Part shown: one piece after another, positions 26,762 through 35,441 of the stretch | Position numbering within the stretch: position 1 is the first letter of the stretch | Layout: each line of letters opens with the position of its first letter | Assembly: GCF_018598555.1 (NCBI RefSeq) | Contig: NZ_JAHEWN010000002.1 | Coordinates: forward strand, 248,001-312,000 | Direction of reading: 5' to 3' | Source of the DNA: Curtobacterium aurantiacum | GTDB lineage: Bacteria > Actinomycetota > Actinomycetes > Actinomycetales > Microbacteriaceae | Length of the DNA stretch: 64,000 nt | Made by a program: the position numbers and the translations under genes | The notes under the pieces: model-generated | Told to the model about the DNA's origin: nothing | Database searches by the model: none | What the model saw: only the letters and a program-made list of their open reading frames with translations

Positions 26762-28026
26762 CGGGTGACCTTCGCGGCGATGTCGGTGCGGAACTGTGCG
26801 CCGTCGAGCGTGATGTCGCCGAGTCCGGCGTAGGCGCGCTCACGGGCCTCGGTGAAGTCGGACCCGGTCGCGACGACGCTGAGCACCCGGCCGCCGGTGG
26901 CGATGAGCGTGTCGTCGAGGACGGCGGTCGCGGCGTGTGCGACGGAGACGCCGTCGCGGGCGTTCGCGTCGTCGATGCCGGTGATCGGCCGGCCGGTCTG
27001 CGGGTTCTCCGGGTAGCCCTCGCTGGCCAGGACGACGGTCACGGCGACCTCGTCGCGGAACACCGGAGCGGGGACGGCGCCGAGCTGCCCCGTGGCCGCG
27101 GCGAGCAGGAGTGCGCTGAGCGGGGTCGCCAGGCGGGGGAGGACGACCTGCGTCTCCGGGTCGCCGAAGCGTGCGTTGAACTCGATGACGCGGACGCCCT
27201 GTTCGGTGACGATGAGCCCGCAGTACAGGAGCCCGACGAACGGCGTGCCCTCGTGCTCGAGGCGGCGGACCGTCGGCAGGGCCACGAGGTCGGTGACCTC
27301 GTCGACGAAGGCCTGCTCGGACGGCCAGCGGTCGGCGAGCCACGGCAGCGGCGAGTAGGCGCCCATGCCGCCGGTGTTCGGGCCGAGGTCACCGTCGGCG
27401 AGGCGCTTGTAGTCCTGCGCGGGGCTGAGCGCGCGGACGTCGTGTCCGTCGCTCAGGAAGAACAACGAGACCTCTTCGCCGTCGAGGAACTCCTCGACCA
27501 CGACGTGTCCGTGCTGGAGCCAGTAGGTGGCGTGGTCGATCGCGGCCTGACGGTCGTCGGTCACGAGTACGCCCTTGCCGGCTGCGAGTCCGTCGGCCTT
27601 GACGACGTACGGTGCGCCGAGTTCGTCGATCGCGGCGACGGCTTCGTCCACGGTCCCGGCGGAGATCGGACGTCCCGTGGGGACACCGGCCTCGCCCATG
27701 ATCCGCTTGGCGAACGCCTTCGAGCCCTCGAGCTGGGCGGCGGCCTTGCCCGGACCGAACACCGGGATGCCCCGTGTGCGCACCGGATCGGCCACACCGG
27801 CGATGAGCGGGGCCTCCGGACCCACGACGACGAGTTCGACGTCGTTCTCGATCGCGTACTCGGCGACGAGCGCACCGTTGGTGGGGTCGAGGGAGACGGT
27901 CTCGACGTCGGCGGCGATGCCGGCGTTGCCGGGCGCTGCCGTGATGACGTGACCCGCACGCTCAGCGAGGAGGGCCGTGATGATCGCGTGCTCGCGGGCA
28001 CCGGAACCGAGGACGAGGATTCGCAC
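26758..28026 (-). CDS. purD: Phosphoribosylamine-glycine ligase
   Basis: A 422-residue ATP-grasp enzyme making GAR from phosphoribosylamine and glycine. Visible: N-domain MRILVLGSGAREHAI, LVVVGPEAPL, the ATP-grasp entry GKAAAQLEGSKAFAKRIM, and VRVIEFNARFGDPETQ. The GTG start at 28026 is exactly six bases after a minus-strand -10 TAGGGT (28038-28033), so purD-purC appears to be made from a leaderless transcript. It is divergent from the SCP-like gene, sharing a 57-base intergenic region. Confidence 0.97.
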   Translation of the reverse strand: MRILVLGSGAREHAIITALLAERAGHVITAAPGNAGIAADVETVSLDPTNGALVAEYAIENDVELVVVGPEAPLIAGVADPVRTRGIPVFGPGKAAAQLEGSKAFAKRIMGEAGVPTGRPISAGTVDEAVAAIDELGAPYVVKADGLAAGKGVLVTDDRQAAIDHATYWLQHGHVVVEEFLDGEEVSLFFLSDGHDVRALSPAQDYKRLADGDLGPNTGGMGAYSPLPWLADRWPSEQAFVDEVTDLVALPTVRRLEHEGTPFVGLLYCGLIVTEQGVRVIEFNARFGDPETQVVLPRLATPLSALLLAAATGQLGAVPAPVFRDEVAVTVVLASEGYPENPQTGRPITGIDDANARDGVSVAHAATAVLDDTLIATGGRVLSVVATGSDFTEARERAYAGLGDITLDGAQFRTDIAAKVTR

Positions 28027-28032
28027 CCGATC

Positions 28033-28083
28033 ACCCTACCCAGCCCGACTCGCCGCCCGCGATGCGAGGGCTAGCCTGTGGAG
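28033..28083. promoter_or_regulatory. Back-to-back leaderless promoters of purDC and the SCP-like gene
   Basis: Minus strand: TAGGGT (28038-28033), six bases, GTG of purD. Plus strand: TAGCCT (28072-28077), six bases, ATG at 28084. The two hexamers are 33 bp apart, so the polymerases must compete or cooperate. Confidence 0.6.
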
Positions 28084-28455
28084 ATGCCACCCAGGAGGAT
28101 CGAGGACGCCGACGGCCGTGCAGCACTGGCCGCGGTGCGTGGCGGGGAGACGGCTCGACCGGCGGTCGCGACCGCCGTGCGCTGGACGCTGCAGTGCCTG
28201 GCGGACGAGGTGCCGGGCAACAGCGTCGAGGTGCGGGTGCCGCCGTTCGCCGCCGTCCAGGCCGTGCCCGGCCCTCGGCACACGCGTGGCACGCCGCCGA
28301 ACGTCGTCGAGACCGACGCCACCACCTGGCTGGCGCTCGCGTCCGGCGAGCTCACCTGGGCCGAGGCGGTCGCGCAGTCGCGCGTCAGCGCCTCGGGATC
28401 CCGCGCGGACCTGACGGCGTTCCTGCCGGTCCGGCTACCCGCTCCCGGCAACTGA
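28084..28455 (+). CDS. Sterol carrier family (SCP2-like) protein
   Basis: A 123-residue protein resembling the bacterial SCP ortholog family of actinobacteria: ARPAVATAVRWTLQCLADEV, then VEVRVPPFAAVQAV, TPPNVVETDATTWLALASGE and WAEAVAQSRVSASGSRADL. A lipid-binding role is assumed from fold only. A GTG at 28078 is in frame, but the -10 spacing favours ATG 28084. It is divergent from purD. Confidence 0.78.
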   Translation: MPPRRIEDADGRAALAAVRGGETARPAVATAVRWTLQCLADEVPGNSVEVRVPPFAAVQAVPGPRHTRGTPPNVVETDATTWLALASGELTWAEAVAQSRVSASGSRADLTAFLPVRLPAPGN

Positions 28456-28547
28456 CCAGGACCGGTCGGCGGCGTTGGTTGCCTGCTCCGCGAATTAGGT
28501 AGTGCTTACCGATGCGCCCGCATCGATCGCGTTCCTAAGCTTGAAGT

Positions 28548-28589
28548 CGCCGGGATTCGGACCCGACCCGAACGGGTCCGAACCCGGCG
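28548..28589. other. Strong stem-loop between SCP-like and LuxR genes
   Basis: Left arm 28548-28565, with one bulged A at 28555, pairs with 28573-28589 to give 17 pairs around a 7-base loop (ACCCGAA). It lies in the 291-base gap between convergent genes (28456-28746); the rest of the gap shows no coding signal. It may be a two-way terminator or part of a small RNA. Confidence 0.55.
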
Positions 28590-28746
28590 ACAGGGACCAA
28601 GGTACGCGATGTTCCGCGTGACGTGTCAATCGCGGCGGCGCGTCGTGCTGCAGTCCGCAACGTTCTTGCGTGCGCGACAGCCGATGCCGAACGCCGAGCT
28701 GCCCGAACTGAGCACCGATCCGTCAGATCACGTCGCCCCGATCCGC

Positions 28747-31335
28747 TCAGAGCAGTTCGCTGAGCTCCGACCGCGCGTGCAGGTCCCACTTCGAGAAGAC
28801 CCGGGACAGGTGCGCGTCGATGGTGCGGGTCGACAGGCCGAGCGACTCCGCGATGCGCCTGTTGCTCAGCCCGTGGGCGGCGAGCTCGGCGACCTCGTAC
28901 TCCCGCTTCGTCAACGCCGGCCTCGTGCGCCCGGCGGACACCGAGACACCGTGCGAGGCGAGCAGCCCCTGCGCCGCGATGACCCGGGTGCGGTCGTCGG
29001 CCTGCACCGCGTCGGCGTACTCCACGATCGCGCCGGCGAGTGGCCCGTCGACCCGGGCCGCTGCCGCGCGCATCCGTTCCAGCGACCCCGAGGTGTCACG
29101 GCCGTTCAGGACGCCCACGGCGTAGTGCAGGGCGTGGCCGTACATGACGTGCGTCCACGAACCGTTCGCCGTGCTGCGTTCGATGATCTCGTCGGCGTGC
29201 TGCAGTCCGGCCGGGTTGCCGAGGACGGACTCGGTCCAGGCGATCGACACGGCCACCTGCTCGCCGGTGATCCGCATCGCCCGGGGCGGCGTGGTCCGAG
29301 CACGCTCGAGCGCCCGGGTCGCCGCCTCCGTGTGACCGGCGTACGCGTGCGCCAGGGCCAGGCGCGCCCAGGGGTACGCCGCGAACCCACCGTGGTCGGC
29401 GATGTCGTACCGCTCGCACGCCGCCGAGAACGCCGCGACGGCGTCGTCCCAGCGGCTCTGCGCGATCGCCAGGTTGCCCTGACCGATGAGCTCGAGCGTG
29501 AAGTCGTACTTCAGGTACGGGCTGGACCGTCCCGCCGGCACCTCGGTGATCAGGTCGTCCATGTCGCCGCGCCACATCTGCGCCTGGTGCAGGACGGAGG
29601 CGTTCTCGCCGACGCTCCACGGGGCGTCCTCGACGTGTGCCACGGCGGTCGCCAGGGCGCGGCGACCGAGTGCGGCGGCGTCGTCCAGCCGGCCGGCCGT
29701 CGCCAGGGCCATCACGGCGCAGGGCGCGACGGCGAGGAAGGACATCGGCATCGTCGGGGCGTGCACGATGCCGCTGCGCTCGATCTCGGCGCGGACCTCG
29801 GTGAAGTCACCGGCCCAGCCGAGGTGCGCCATCCGCAGCAGCCGCAGACGCTCGGCCGCATCGGCGGACGACACCAGGCGCGTGGCGGCGTCGGTCAGGG
29901 CCACCGCTGCCGTGACGTCGTCGTCGTGGAACTGCCGGATGTTGGCGAGGGTCTCGCACGCCTCGATGACGGCCTCGTCGGTGACCTCGGGCACGTGCTG
30001 CTTCGCGACGCCCCACGCCGCCTCGGCGTCCGCACGCCCGGCTTCACGGCCGTCGGAGTACGAGTGCGCCAGCGATCGGAGGCAGTGCGCGGTCACCTGC
30101 TCGGTGGGCGTGAGCGTCGTGCGGAGGGCCGCCGAGGCGAGGGCGATCCCACTCTCGTGCTCCTGCAGGCGCACCGCGACCTGGGCCGCGTCGAGCAGCT
30201 GGTCGACCGACGGCAGGACCCCGCACTCGAGCGACCACAGTGCGGCTCGCAGGCGTGCGGCGGGCGGTGCGCCCTCGGGACGGTCGGTGCGGAAGGCGTT
30301 GGCGCGGGCGAACAGCGCCGTGCGTCGGGCCACCGGCACGAGGGTGCGGATGACCTCGCCGACGAGCGGGTGCGACGGTCGGACGACCGCGGCACCGTCC
30401 TCGAGCGAGTCGATGCGGACGAGCCCGAGCGCGACGACACGGTCGACGTCCCCGCCGCTGACCAGGCCGAGCAGTCGGGCGAGCGGGATCGGGTCGGCGA
30501 GGGCGACGATGTCGACGACGTCACGGAGGTCCTCCGGCAGCGACCCGAGCTCCGTGCGGTACATGTCGGCGAGGCTGTCCGACGCGGTCACCCGGCCGCG
30601 CCAGTACCACCCGCTCGCCGTGTGGTCGAGTGCGCCGGAGGCCCGCGCCGCACGGACGACCTCGCGCAGGTACAGCGGGTTGCCCGCGGTGGCCCGGTGG
30701 ACGCGCTCCGCGGAGGCGTTCTCGAGCGGTGAGCCCAGCGCCTCGGCCACGAGCGCGGCGGTCTCGTGCAGGGCGAGCGGCTGCAGGTCGATGCGCTCCA
30801 GCAGGTCGTCCTGCCACAGCGCGCGGAGTGGTTCGGGGAGCGCCGTGAAGTCGCGGCAGGTCAGGACGAGCCGGGCGCCCTGGCGGCGGACCAGCCAGGC
30901 GACGTAGCGCGCGGAGATCGCGTCGAGGTGGTCGGCGTCGTCCACGCGGAGCAGGACGTCGCGGTCGACGAGGTCCTCGATAGCCCGGAACCGCTGTTCG
31001 GCGCTGGTGTCGTCGGACAGCTCCGAGATCGACGCCGGCAACTCACCGAAGCGCTCGGCGAAGGCGCCGAAGGGCATCGAGCGACTCGCGGCGACCGCCG
31101 TGATCGGCACGACGACGGTGCGACCGGTGCCGTCACGACCGGCGACCCGGTCGGTGACCCGTGCTGCAGCGGTGCTCTTGCCGAGGCCGGGCGCACCGAC
31201 GATCGCGACGCTCCAGCGGTGCTCGGCGACGACGGCGACGGCGCGGTCCTCCTCCACGCGCTGGGCGACGGGCCAGGCGACGCGGACGGGAGACGCCGGT
31301 CGCCGACCGCGGGCAGAGGCCGTTCGCTCACGCAT
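28747..31335 (-). CDS. Large LuxR family (LAL/MalT-like) ATP-dependent regulator
   Basis: An 862-residue protein: N-terminal AAA/NACHT-like ATPase with Walker A GAPGLGKSTAA near residue 50 and Walker B VLLRVDDADHLD near residue 130, a long alpha-helical TPR-like middle, and a C-terminal LuxR HTH (LTKREYEVAELAAHGLSNRR then IAESLGLSTRTIDAHLSRVF). This is the LAL/MalT architecture, in which a ligand drives ATP-dependent assembly on DNA. GAGGAGG is found nine bases before the ATG at 31335. No catabolic cluster is adjacent, so ligand and targets are unknown. Confidence 0.88.
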   Translation of the reverse strand: MRERTASARGRRPASPVRVAWPVAQRVEEDRAVAVVAEHRWSVAIVGAPGLGKSTAAARVTDRVAGRDGTGRTVVVPITAVAASRSMPFGAFAERFGELPASISELSDDTSAEQRFRAIEDLVDRDVLLRVDDADHLDAISARYVAWLVRRQGARLVLTCRDFTALPEPLRALWQDDLLERIDLQPLALHETAALVAEALGSPLENASAERVHRATAGNPLYLREVVRAARASGALDHTASGWYWRGRVTASDSLADMYRTELGSLPEDLRDVVDIVALADPIPLARLLGLVSGGDVDRVVALGLVRIDSLEDGAAVVRPSHPLVGEVIRTLVPVARRTALFARANAFRTDRPEGAPPAARLRAALWSLECGVLPSVDQLLDAAQVAVRLQEHESGIALASAALRTTLTPTEQVTAHCLRSLAHSYSDGREAGRADAEAAWGVAKQHVPEVTDEAVIEACETLANIRQFHDDDVTAAVALTDAATRLVSSADAAERLRLLRMAHLGWAGDFTEVRAEIERSGIVHAPTMPMSFLAVAPCAVMALATAGRLDDAAALGRRALATAVAHVEDAPWSVGENASVLHQAQMWRGDMDDLITEVPAGRSSPYLKYDFTLELIGQGNLAIAQSRWDDAVAAFSAACERYDIADHGGFAAYPWARLALAHAYAGHTEAATRALERARTTPPRAMRITGEQVAVSIAWTESVLGNPAGLQHADEIIERSTANGSWTHVMYGHALHYAVGVLNGRDTSGSLERMRAAAARVDGPLAGAIVEYADAVQADDRTRVIAAQGLLASHGVSVSAGRTRPALTKREYEVAELAAHGLSNRRIAESLGLSTRTIDAHLSRVFSKWDLHARSELSELL

Positions 31336-31431
31336 CCGACACACCTCCTCCGCTTGGGATACCGACCAGTAGCGACCATCCTCCCCCGGATCGGTCGCCG
31401 CGCACAGGCCGCGGGACGTCCCACAGTGGGG

Positions 31432-31437
31432 GACAAT
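31432..31437 (+). promoter_or_regulatory. Leaderless -10 (GACAAT) of the membrane protein gene
   Basis: GACAAT, six bases, then GTG 31444. It fits the recurring N6 spacing. Confidence 0.45.
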
Positions 31438-31443
31438 GGACGG

Positions 31444-31845
31444 GTGAGCACCACCGATCAACCCGACGAGCAGCCGCTCCCCACGCCGGCGCCGGCTCCC
31501 AGCGCGGTCTCCACCCCCGACGAGGTCACCATCCGCCGTGCCCCGAAGTTCGGCGTGTTCATCGTCGGCGGTGCCGTGCTCGGCTTCCTCGTGACGCTCG
31601 TCGTCATCACCCTCACCATGAACCTCGGCGGCCAGCAGGACGACACCAGCTTCGGCAGTCTCGTGGGGTACTTCAGCCTGTGGGGCGTCACGATCGGCGC
31701 CTTCGTCGGCGCGGTCATCGCCATCGTCCTCGACCGGGTCTACGCCCGGCGGTCGGCCCGCCTGACGGCGGAGCGCGTCGAGGTCGAACTGCCGCCGGAG
31801 ACGGTGGACGGCGAGCTCGACGACCACGGTGACCAGCGGCCGTAG
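31444..31845 (+). CDS. Two-helix membrane protein beside purF
   Basis: A 133-residue protein with a proline-rich cytoplasmic N-terminus (TPAPAPSAVSTPDE), two predicted helices (about residues 39-60 and 75-97) and a charged C-terminus. Not recognised beyond being a small conserved-looking actinobacterial membrane protein. The GTG start is chosen from the -10 spacing; the frame is open far upstream, but that overlaps the LuxR gene. It converges on purF across a perfect palindrome. Confidence 0.72.
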   Translation: MSTTDQPDEQPLPTPAPAPSAVSTPDEVTIRRAPKFGVFIVGGAVLGFLVTLVVITLTMNLGGQQDDTSFGSLVGYFSLWGVTIGAFVGAVIAIVLDRVYARRSARLTAERVEVELPPETVDGELDDHGDQRP

Positions 31846-31860
31846 CCGCGACCAGCAGAC

Positions 31861-31902
31861 GGACTGGAGGCCCGGTGCCAGCTGGCACCGGGCCTCCAGT
31901 CC
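31861..31902. terminator. 42-bp perfect palindrome before purF 3-prime end (family copy 2)
   Basis: Perfect zero-spacer palindrome centred between 31881 and 31882, core GGTGCCAGCTGGCACC. Compared with the copies at 17583 and 54259, the changed bases are matched in both arms. It serves two convergent genes. Confidence 0.8.
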
Positions 31903-31929
31903 TCCTCTTGGTCGCGTCCCGGATGCGAC

Positions 31930-33387
31930 CTAGCTGAGCTGGTTCGCCTCGACCCAGGACAGGTACTCCGGGCTCACGGTGCCCGTGACGTACTCGCCCG
32001 TGAAGCAGCTCATCTCGAGGTCCGTCACGTCGGAGCCCTCGATGATGGCGTCACGCATGTCCGCGACCTCCTGGTAGATCAGGTGGTCGCTGCCGAGCAC
32101 GCGGTTGATCTCCGGGATCTTCCGGTCGTGCGCGATGAGCTCGTCGCGCGTCGGCATGTTGATGCCGTAGACGTGCGGGAACCGGACAGGGGGAGCCGCG
32201 CTCGTGAACGTGACCTCGTTCGCGCCGGCGGCCCGCGCCATCTCGACGATCTCGCGGCTCGTGGTGCCGCGGACGATCGAGTCGTCGACGATCAGGATGT
32301 TCTTGCCCTTGAACTCCGAGGACATCGCGTTGAGCTTCTGGCGCACCGAACGCTTGCGCTCCGCCTGACCCGGCATGATGAAGGTCCGGCCGACGTAGCG
32401 GTTCTTGTAGAAGCCCTCGCGGTACTCGATGCCGAGCTTCCGCGCGACCTGCATCGCCGCCGGACGGCTGGAGTCCGGGATCGGCATGACCACGTCGATG
32501 TCACCGGTCGGCGCGTACTGCTCGATGGTGTCCGCGAGACGGTCACCGAGACGCAGACGCGCTTCGTAGACCGAGATGCCGTTCATCACCGAGTCCGGAC
32601 GGGCCAGGTAGACGTACTCGAACGAGCACGGCACCAGGCGCGGGTTCTTGGCGCACTGGCGGGCGTGCATCTGACCGTTCATCTCGATGAAGACGGCCTC
32701 GCCCGGGGCGATGTCGCGGACGATCTCGTAGCCGCCGGACTCGAGCACGAGCGACTCGCTCGCGACGACCCACTCGGGCTGCCCGGCCTCGTCGAACTTG
32801 TGCCCGAGGATGAGCGGGCGGATGCCGAACGGGTCACGGAAGGCGAGCAGCCCGTGCCCGGCGATGGTCGCGATCGTGGCGTAGGAGCCCTCGACCCGCT
32901 CGTGCACGCGCTCGACGGCGTCGAAGACCTGGCCGGGGTCGAGGTTCGCCCCGCGGACCTGGCCCTGCAGCTCGTGCGCGAGCACGTTCACCAGGAGCTC
33001 GGTGTCGCTCGTCGTGTTCAGATGGCGACGGTCGATGTCGAACAGTTCACGCGTGAGTTCCCGCGTGTTGGTGAGGTTGCCGTTGTGGACGAGGACGATG
33101 CCGTACGGCGCGTTCACGTAGAACGGCTGGGCTTCTTCCTCGTTCGTCGCGGCACCCTTGGTGGCGTAGCGGACGTGTCCGAGGCCCATGGTGCCGAGGA
33201 GGGCGCGCATGTCCCGGGTCCGGAACGCCTCGCGCACGTGGCCGCGGGTCTTGTGCATGTGGTGCACGTGACCCTCGACCGTGGCGATGCCCGTCGAGTC
33301 CTGCCCGCGGTGCTGCAGGAGGAGCAGTGCGTCGTAGATGGATTGGTTGGCGGGGCCCTGCGCAACAAGGCCGACGATGCCGCACAT
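31930..33387 (-). CDS. purF: Amidophosphoribosyltransferase
   Basis: A 485-residue enzyme of the first committed purine step (PRPP and glutamine to phosphoribosylamine). The N-terminal nucleophile Cys2 follows the initiator directly (MCGIVGLV), so there is no propeptide. The glutaminase domain (residues 2-240) includes GHVRYATKGA and ATSDTELLVN-like NTTSDTELLVN. The PRPP loop ILIVDDSIVRGTTSREI is near residue 360. It is divergent from purM with 74 bases between. Confidence 0.97.
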   Translation of the reverse strand: MCGIVGLVAQGPANQSIYDALLLLQHRGQDSTGIATVEGHVHHMHKTRGHVREAFRTRDMRALLGTMGLGHVRYATKGAATNEEEAQPFYVNAPYGIVLVHNGNLTNTRELTRELFDIDRRHLNTTSDTELLVNVLAHELQGQVRGANLDPGQVFDAVERVHERVEGSYATIATIAGHGLLAFRDPFGIRPLILGHKFDEAGQPEWVVASESLVLESGGYEIVRDIAPGEAVFIEMNGQMHARQCAKNPRLVPCSFEYVYLARPDSVMNGISVYEARLRLGDRLADTIEQYAPTGDIDVVMPIPDSSRPAAMQVARKLGIEYREGFYKNRYVGRTFIMPGQAERKRSVRQKLNAMSSEFKGKNILIVDDSIVRGTTSREIVEMARAAGANEVTFTSAAPPVRFPHVYGINMPTRDELIAHDRKIPEINRVLGSDHLIYQEVADMRDAIIEGSDVTDLEMSCFTGEYVTGTVSPEYLSWVEANQLS

Positions 33388-33461
33388 TCGCGGGTGTGCT
33401 CCAGATCAGTAGAATCGGGGGGTACCGCACAAGTCTGCCATGTCACCGCGAAGGACTCCGC
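33388..33461. promoter_or_regulatory. Divergent purF/purM control region
   Basis: A 74-base spacer between the two divergent starts. On the plus strand a -10-like TAGAAT (33410-33415) would give purM a leader of about 40 bases. On the minus strand a GGAG (33403-33400) can serve purF. A shared regulator could control both genes here; no clear PurR-type box is recognised. Confidence 0.45.
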
Positions 33462-34577
33462 ATGCCCAACCCGTACGCCGAAGCCGGAGTGGACACCGCT
33501 GCCGGTGACCTGGCCGTCGAACTGATGAAGTCCGCGGTCGCGGCCACCCACAACGCCTCGGTCCTCGGTGGCGTCGGCGGGTTCGCCGGGCTCTACGACG
33601 TGTCGTTCCTGAAGGACTTCTCACACCCGCTGCTCGCGACCTCGACGGACGGCGTCGGCACCAAGGTCGCCATCGCGCAGGCGATCGACAAGCACGACAC
33701 CATCGGGCAGGACCTGGTCGGCATGGTCGTCGACGACATCGTCGTGGTCGGCGCGAAGCCGCTCTTCATGACGGACTACATCGCCTGCGGTCGCGTGGTG
33801 CCGGGCCGGATCGCCGACATCGTCGCCGGCATCGCCCGCGGCTGCTCGGAGACCGGCACCGCCCTGGTCGGCGGCGAGACCGCCGAGCACCCGGGGCTGC
33901 TCGGCCCGGACGACTACGACGTGGCCGGTGCCGCGACCGGTGTCGTCGAGGCCGACGCGCAGCTCGGCGCGCACCTGGTGCAGGACGGCGACGTGGTGCT
34001 GGCGATCGAGTCGTCGGGTCTGCACTCGAACGGCTACTCGCTCGTGCGACACATCCTGGCGTCGCGGGGTGTCGGGTTCACCGACCAGCTGGCCGAGCTG
34101 AGCGGTGCCGGGTTCGGCGGCGCGGTCTCCGTCGGCGAAGCCCTGCTCGAACCGACCCGCCTGTACACCGCACCGCTCCTGGCCCTGCTCGAGCAGCACC
34201 CGGGCGCCGTGCACTCGCTCTCGCACGTGACCGGCGGTGGCATCGCGGCGAACCTGGCGCGCGTGCTGCCCGTCGGCTCCTGGGTCGAGGTCGACCGTTC
34301 GACCTGGCAGCCGCTCCCGGTCTTCCGGGTCCTGGCCGACATGGCCGGCACCCCGATCGAGGACACCGAGGGCACCTGGAACCTGGGCATCGGCATGTTC
34401 GCCGTCGTCTCGGCCGGTGCCGCGACGGAGGTCATCGCGTCGCTCGGTGCCGCGGGGATGCCGACGTGGCCCGTCGGCACGATCGCGACGTCGGCGCGCG
34501 ACCTGACCGGCTTCGAGCAGGGCGCCAAGGGCGTCGACGGCGGTGCCGTGCGGCTCGTCGGGAGCTACGCGGCCTGA
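33462..34577 (+). CDS. purM: Phosphoribosylformylglycinamidine cyclo-ligase
   Basis: A 371-residue AIR synthetase converting FGAM to AIR, the step following PurSQL. Motifs: LLATSTDGVGTKVAIAQ, GQDLVGMVVDDIVVVGAKPL, LVGGETAEHPGLL and SHVTGGGIAANLARVLP. The ATG at 33462 gives the usual N-terminus (YAEAGVDTAAGD). It is followed by the 134-bp repeat array. Confidence 0.97.
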   Translation: MPNPYAEAGVDTAAGDLAVELMKSAVAATHNASVLGGVGGFAGLYDVSFLKDFSHPLLATSTDGVGTKVAIAQAIDKHDTIGQDLVGMVVDDIVVVGAKPLFMTDYIACGRVVPGRIADIVAGIARGCSETGTALVGGETAEHPGLLGPDDYDVAGAATGVVEADAQLGAHLVQDGDVVLAIESSGLHSNGYSLVRHILASRGVGFTDQLAELSGAGFGGAVSVGEALLEPTRLYTAPLLALLEQHPGAVHSLSHVTGGGIAANLARVLPVGSWVEVDRSTWQPLPVFRVLADMAGTPIEDTEGTWNLGIGMFAVVSAGAATEVIASLGAAGMPTWPVGTIATSARDLTGFEQGAKGVDGGAVRLVGSYAA

Positions 34578-34614
34578 CCCGCTGGGCGGCTGGCTGCCGC
34601 CGCGCCGTTCTGCG

Positions 34615-35005
34615 TGCGGTGCGTGGTCACGAACCGTCGTTCGGCGGGCCCGCAGCCGTCGGTTCTTGACCACTCGGCGTCGTGCACGCGGGGAGTCGTG
34701 ACCACTCGGGGCGTGGACTCGGGGGCGCTACCGGCTCGCCGTGGAGCCTGCGGTGCCTGGTCGCGAAGCGTCGTTCGGCGGGCCCGCATCCGATGCTTCG
34801 TGACCGCTCGGCGTCGTGCGCACGGGGAGTCGTGACCACTCGGGGCTGGGACCCGGGCGCGCAACCGGCTCGCCGTGGTGCGTGCGGTGCGTGGTCACGA
34901 ACCGTCGCCTGGCGGGCCTGCGACCGACGGGTTGTGACCGCTCGGCATCGTGCACGCGGGGAGTCCTGACCACTCGAGGCCGGGACCCGAGCGCGCCGAC
35001 GCGTG
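34615..35005. repeat. Three-copy 134-bp tandem repeat with internal hairpins
   Basis: Units start at 34615, 34749 and 34883, an exact 134-bp period, each opening TGCGGTGC(G/C)TGG; the third unit breaks off near 35005. Each unit contains an inverted repeat of about 15 bp (for example 34759-34773 GGTCGCGAAGCGTCG with 34791-34805) and a third related arm GAGTCGTGACCACTCG or a variant of it. In unit 2 one base pair is swapped in both arms relative to unit 1. This fills most of the 487-base gap between purM and the DUF3073 gene; I see no gene in it. Confidence 0.88.
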
Positions 35006-35021
35006 TCCGGGCACGCGGAAA

Positions 35022-35049
35022 CGCCGCGCTGCCCGAGGGCTGCGCGGCG
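35022..35049. terminator. Hairpin terminator of the DUF3073 gene
   Basis: CGCCGCGC (35022-35029) pairs with GCGCGGCG (35042-35049), with an inner GCCC/GGGC pairing, 16 bases beyond the DUF3073 stop. It is followed on the minus strand by a short TTTCCGC tract. Confidence 0.7.
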
Positions 35050-35064
35050 TGACTGCGAGAGAGG

Positions 35065-35283
35065 TCAGGCGGACTTGTTCTGGTCTGCCTGCGTCTCGAA
35101 CTCGTCTTCGTCTTCCGCCGGTTCCGGACCGTACTGGTCCGCCCAACGGTCGACGTAGTTCTCGTCGGAGTGTTGTCCGGCGGAGAGCTCCTGCTCGAGC
35201 GCACCGTAGTTCGTCTGCGGGCTGAAGTACTTCAGCTCACGGGCGACCTTGGTGTGCTTCGCCTTCTGACGGCCGCGCCCCAT
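35065..35283 (-). CDS. DUF3073 family small protein
   Basis: A 72-residue actinobacterial protein of unknown function. The N-terminus MGRGRQKAKHTKVAREL and then KYFSPQTNYGALEQEL are characteristic of DUF3073; the C-terminal half is acidic (AEDEDEFETQ). The basic N-terminal patch with acidic tail might bind nucleic acid, but that is conjecture. The ATG at 35283 is the family start; an open frame further upstream is not used. Confidence 0.88.
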   Translation of the reverse strand: MGRGRQKAKHTKVARELKYFSPQTNYGALEQELSAGQHSDENYVDRWADQYGPEPAEDEDEFETQADQNKSA

Positions 35284-35441
35284 GCGTGACCCCCTCGTTC
35301 GGCTCTGGTCCGGTCCTGGCGAATGACGGAAGATCACTCGGGGAACCAGACGGTTCGTGGTTTGAAATCTGCCGATCACTCTACCATGTACCTCGATCTG
35401 GACGTCGCGCGACGGCTGGCCCGCACAGCAGAATCGAAGTG

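Noticed and set aside
34565..34864. A 99-codon repeat-containing open frame in the tandem array
   Set aside because: The apparent protein repeats (RVVTTPRVHDAE) just mirror the DNA repeat; no start context and no family.
34615..35005. Tandem repeats as a CRISPR array
   Set aside because: Unit is 134 bp, only three copies, no unique spacers of constant length and no cas genes.
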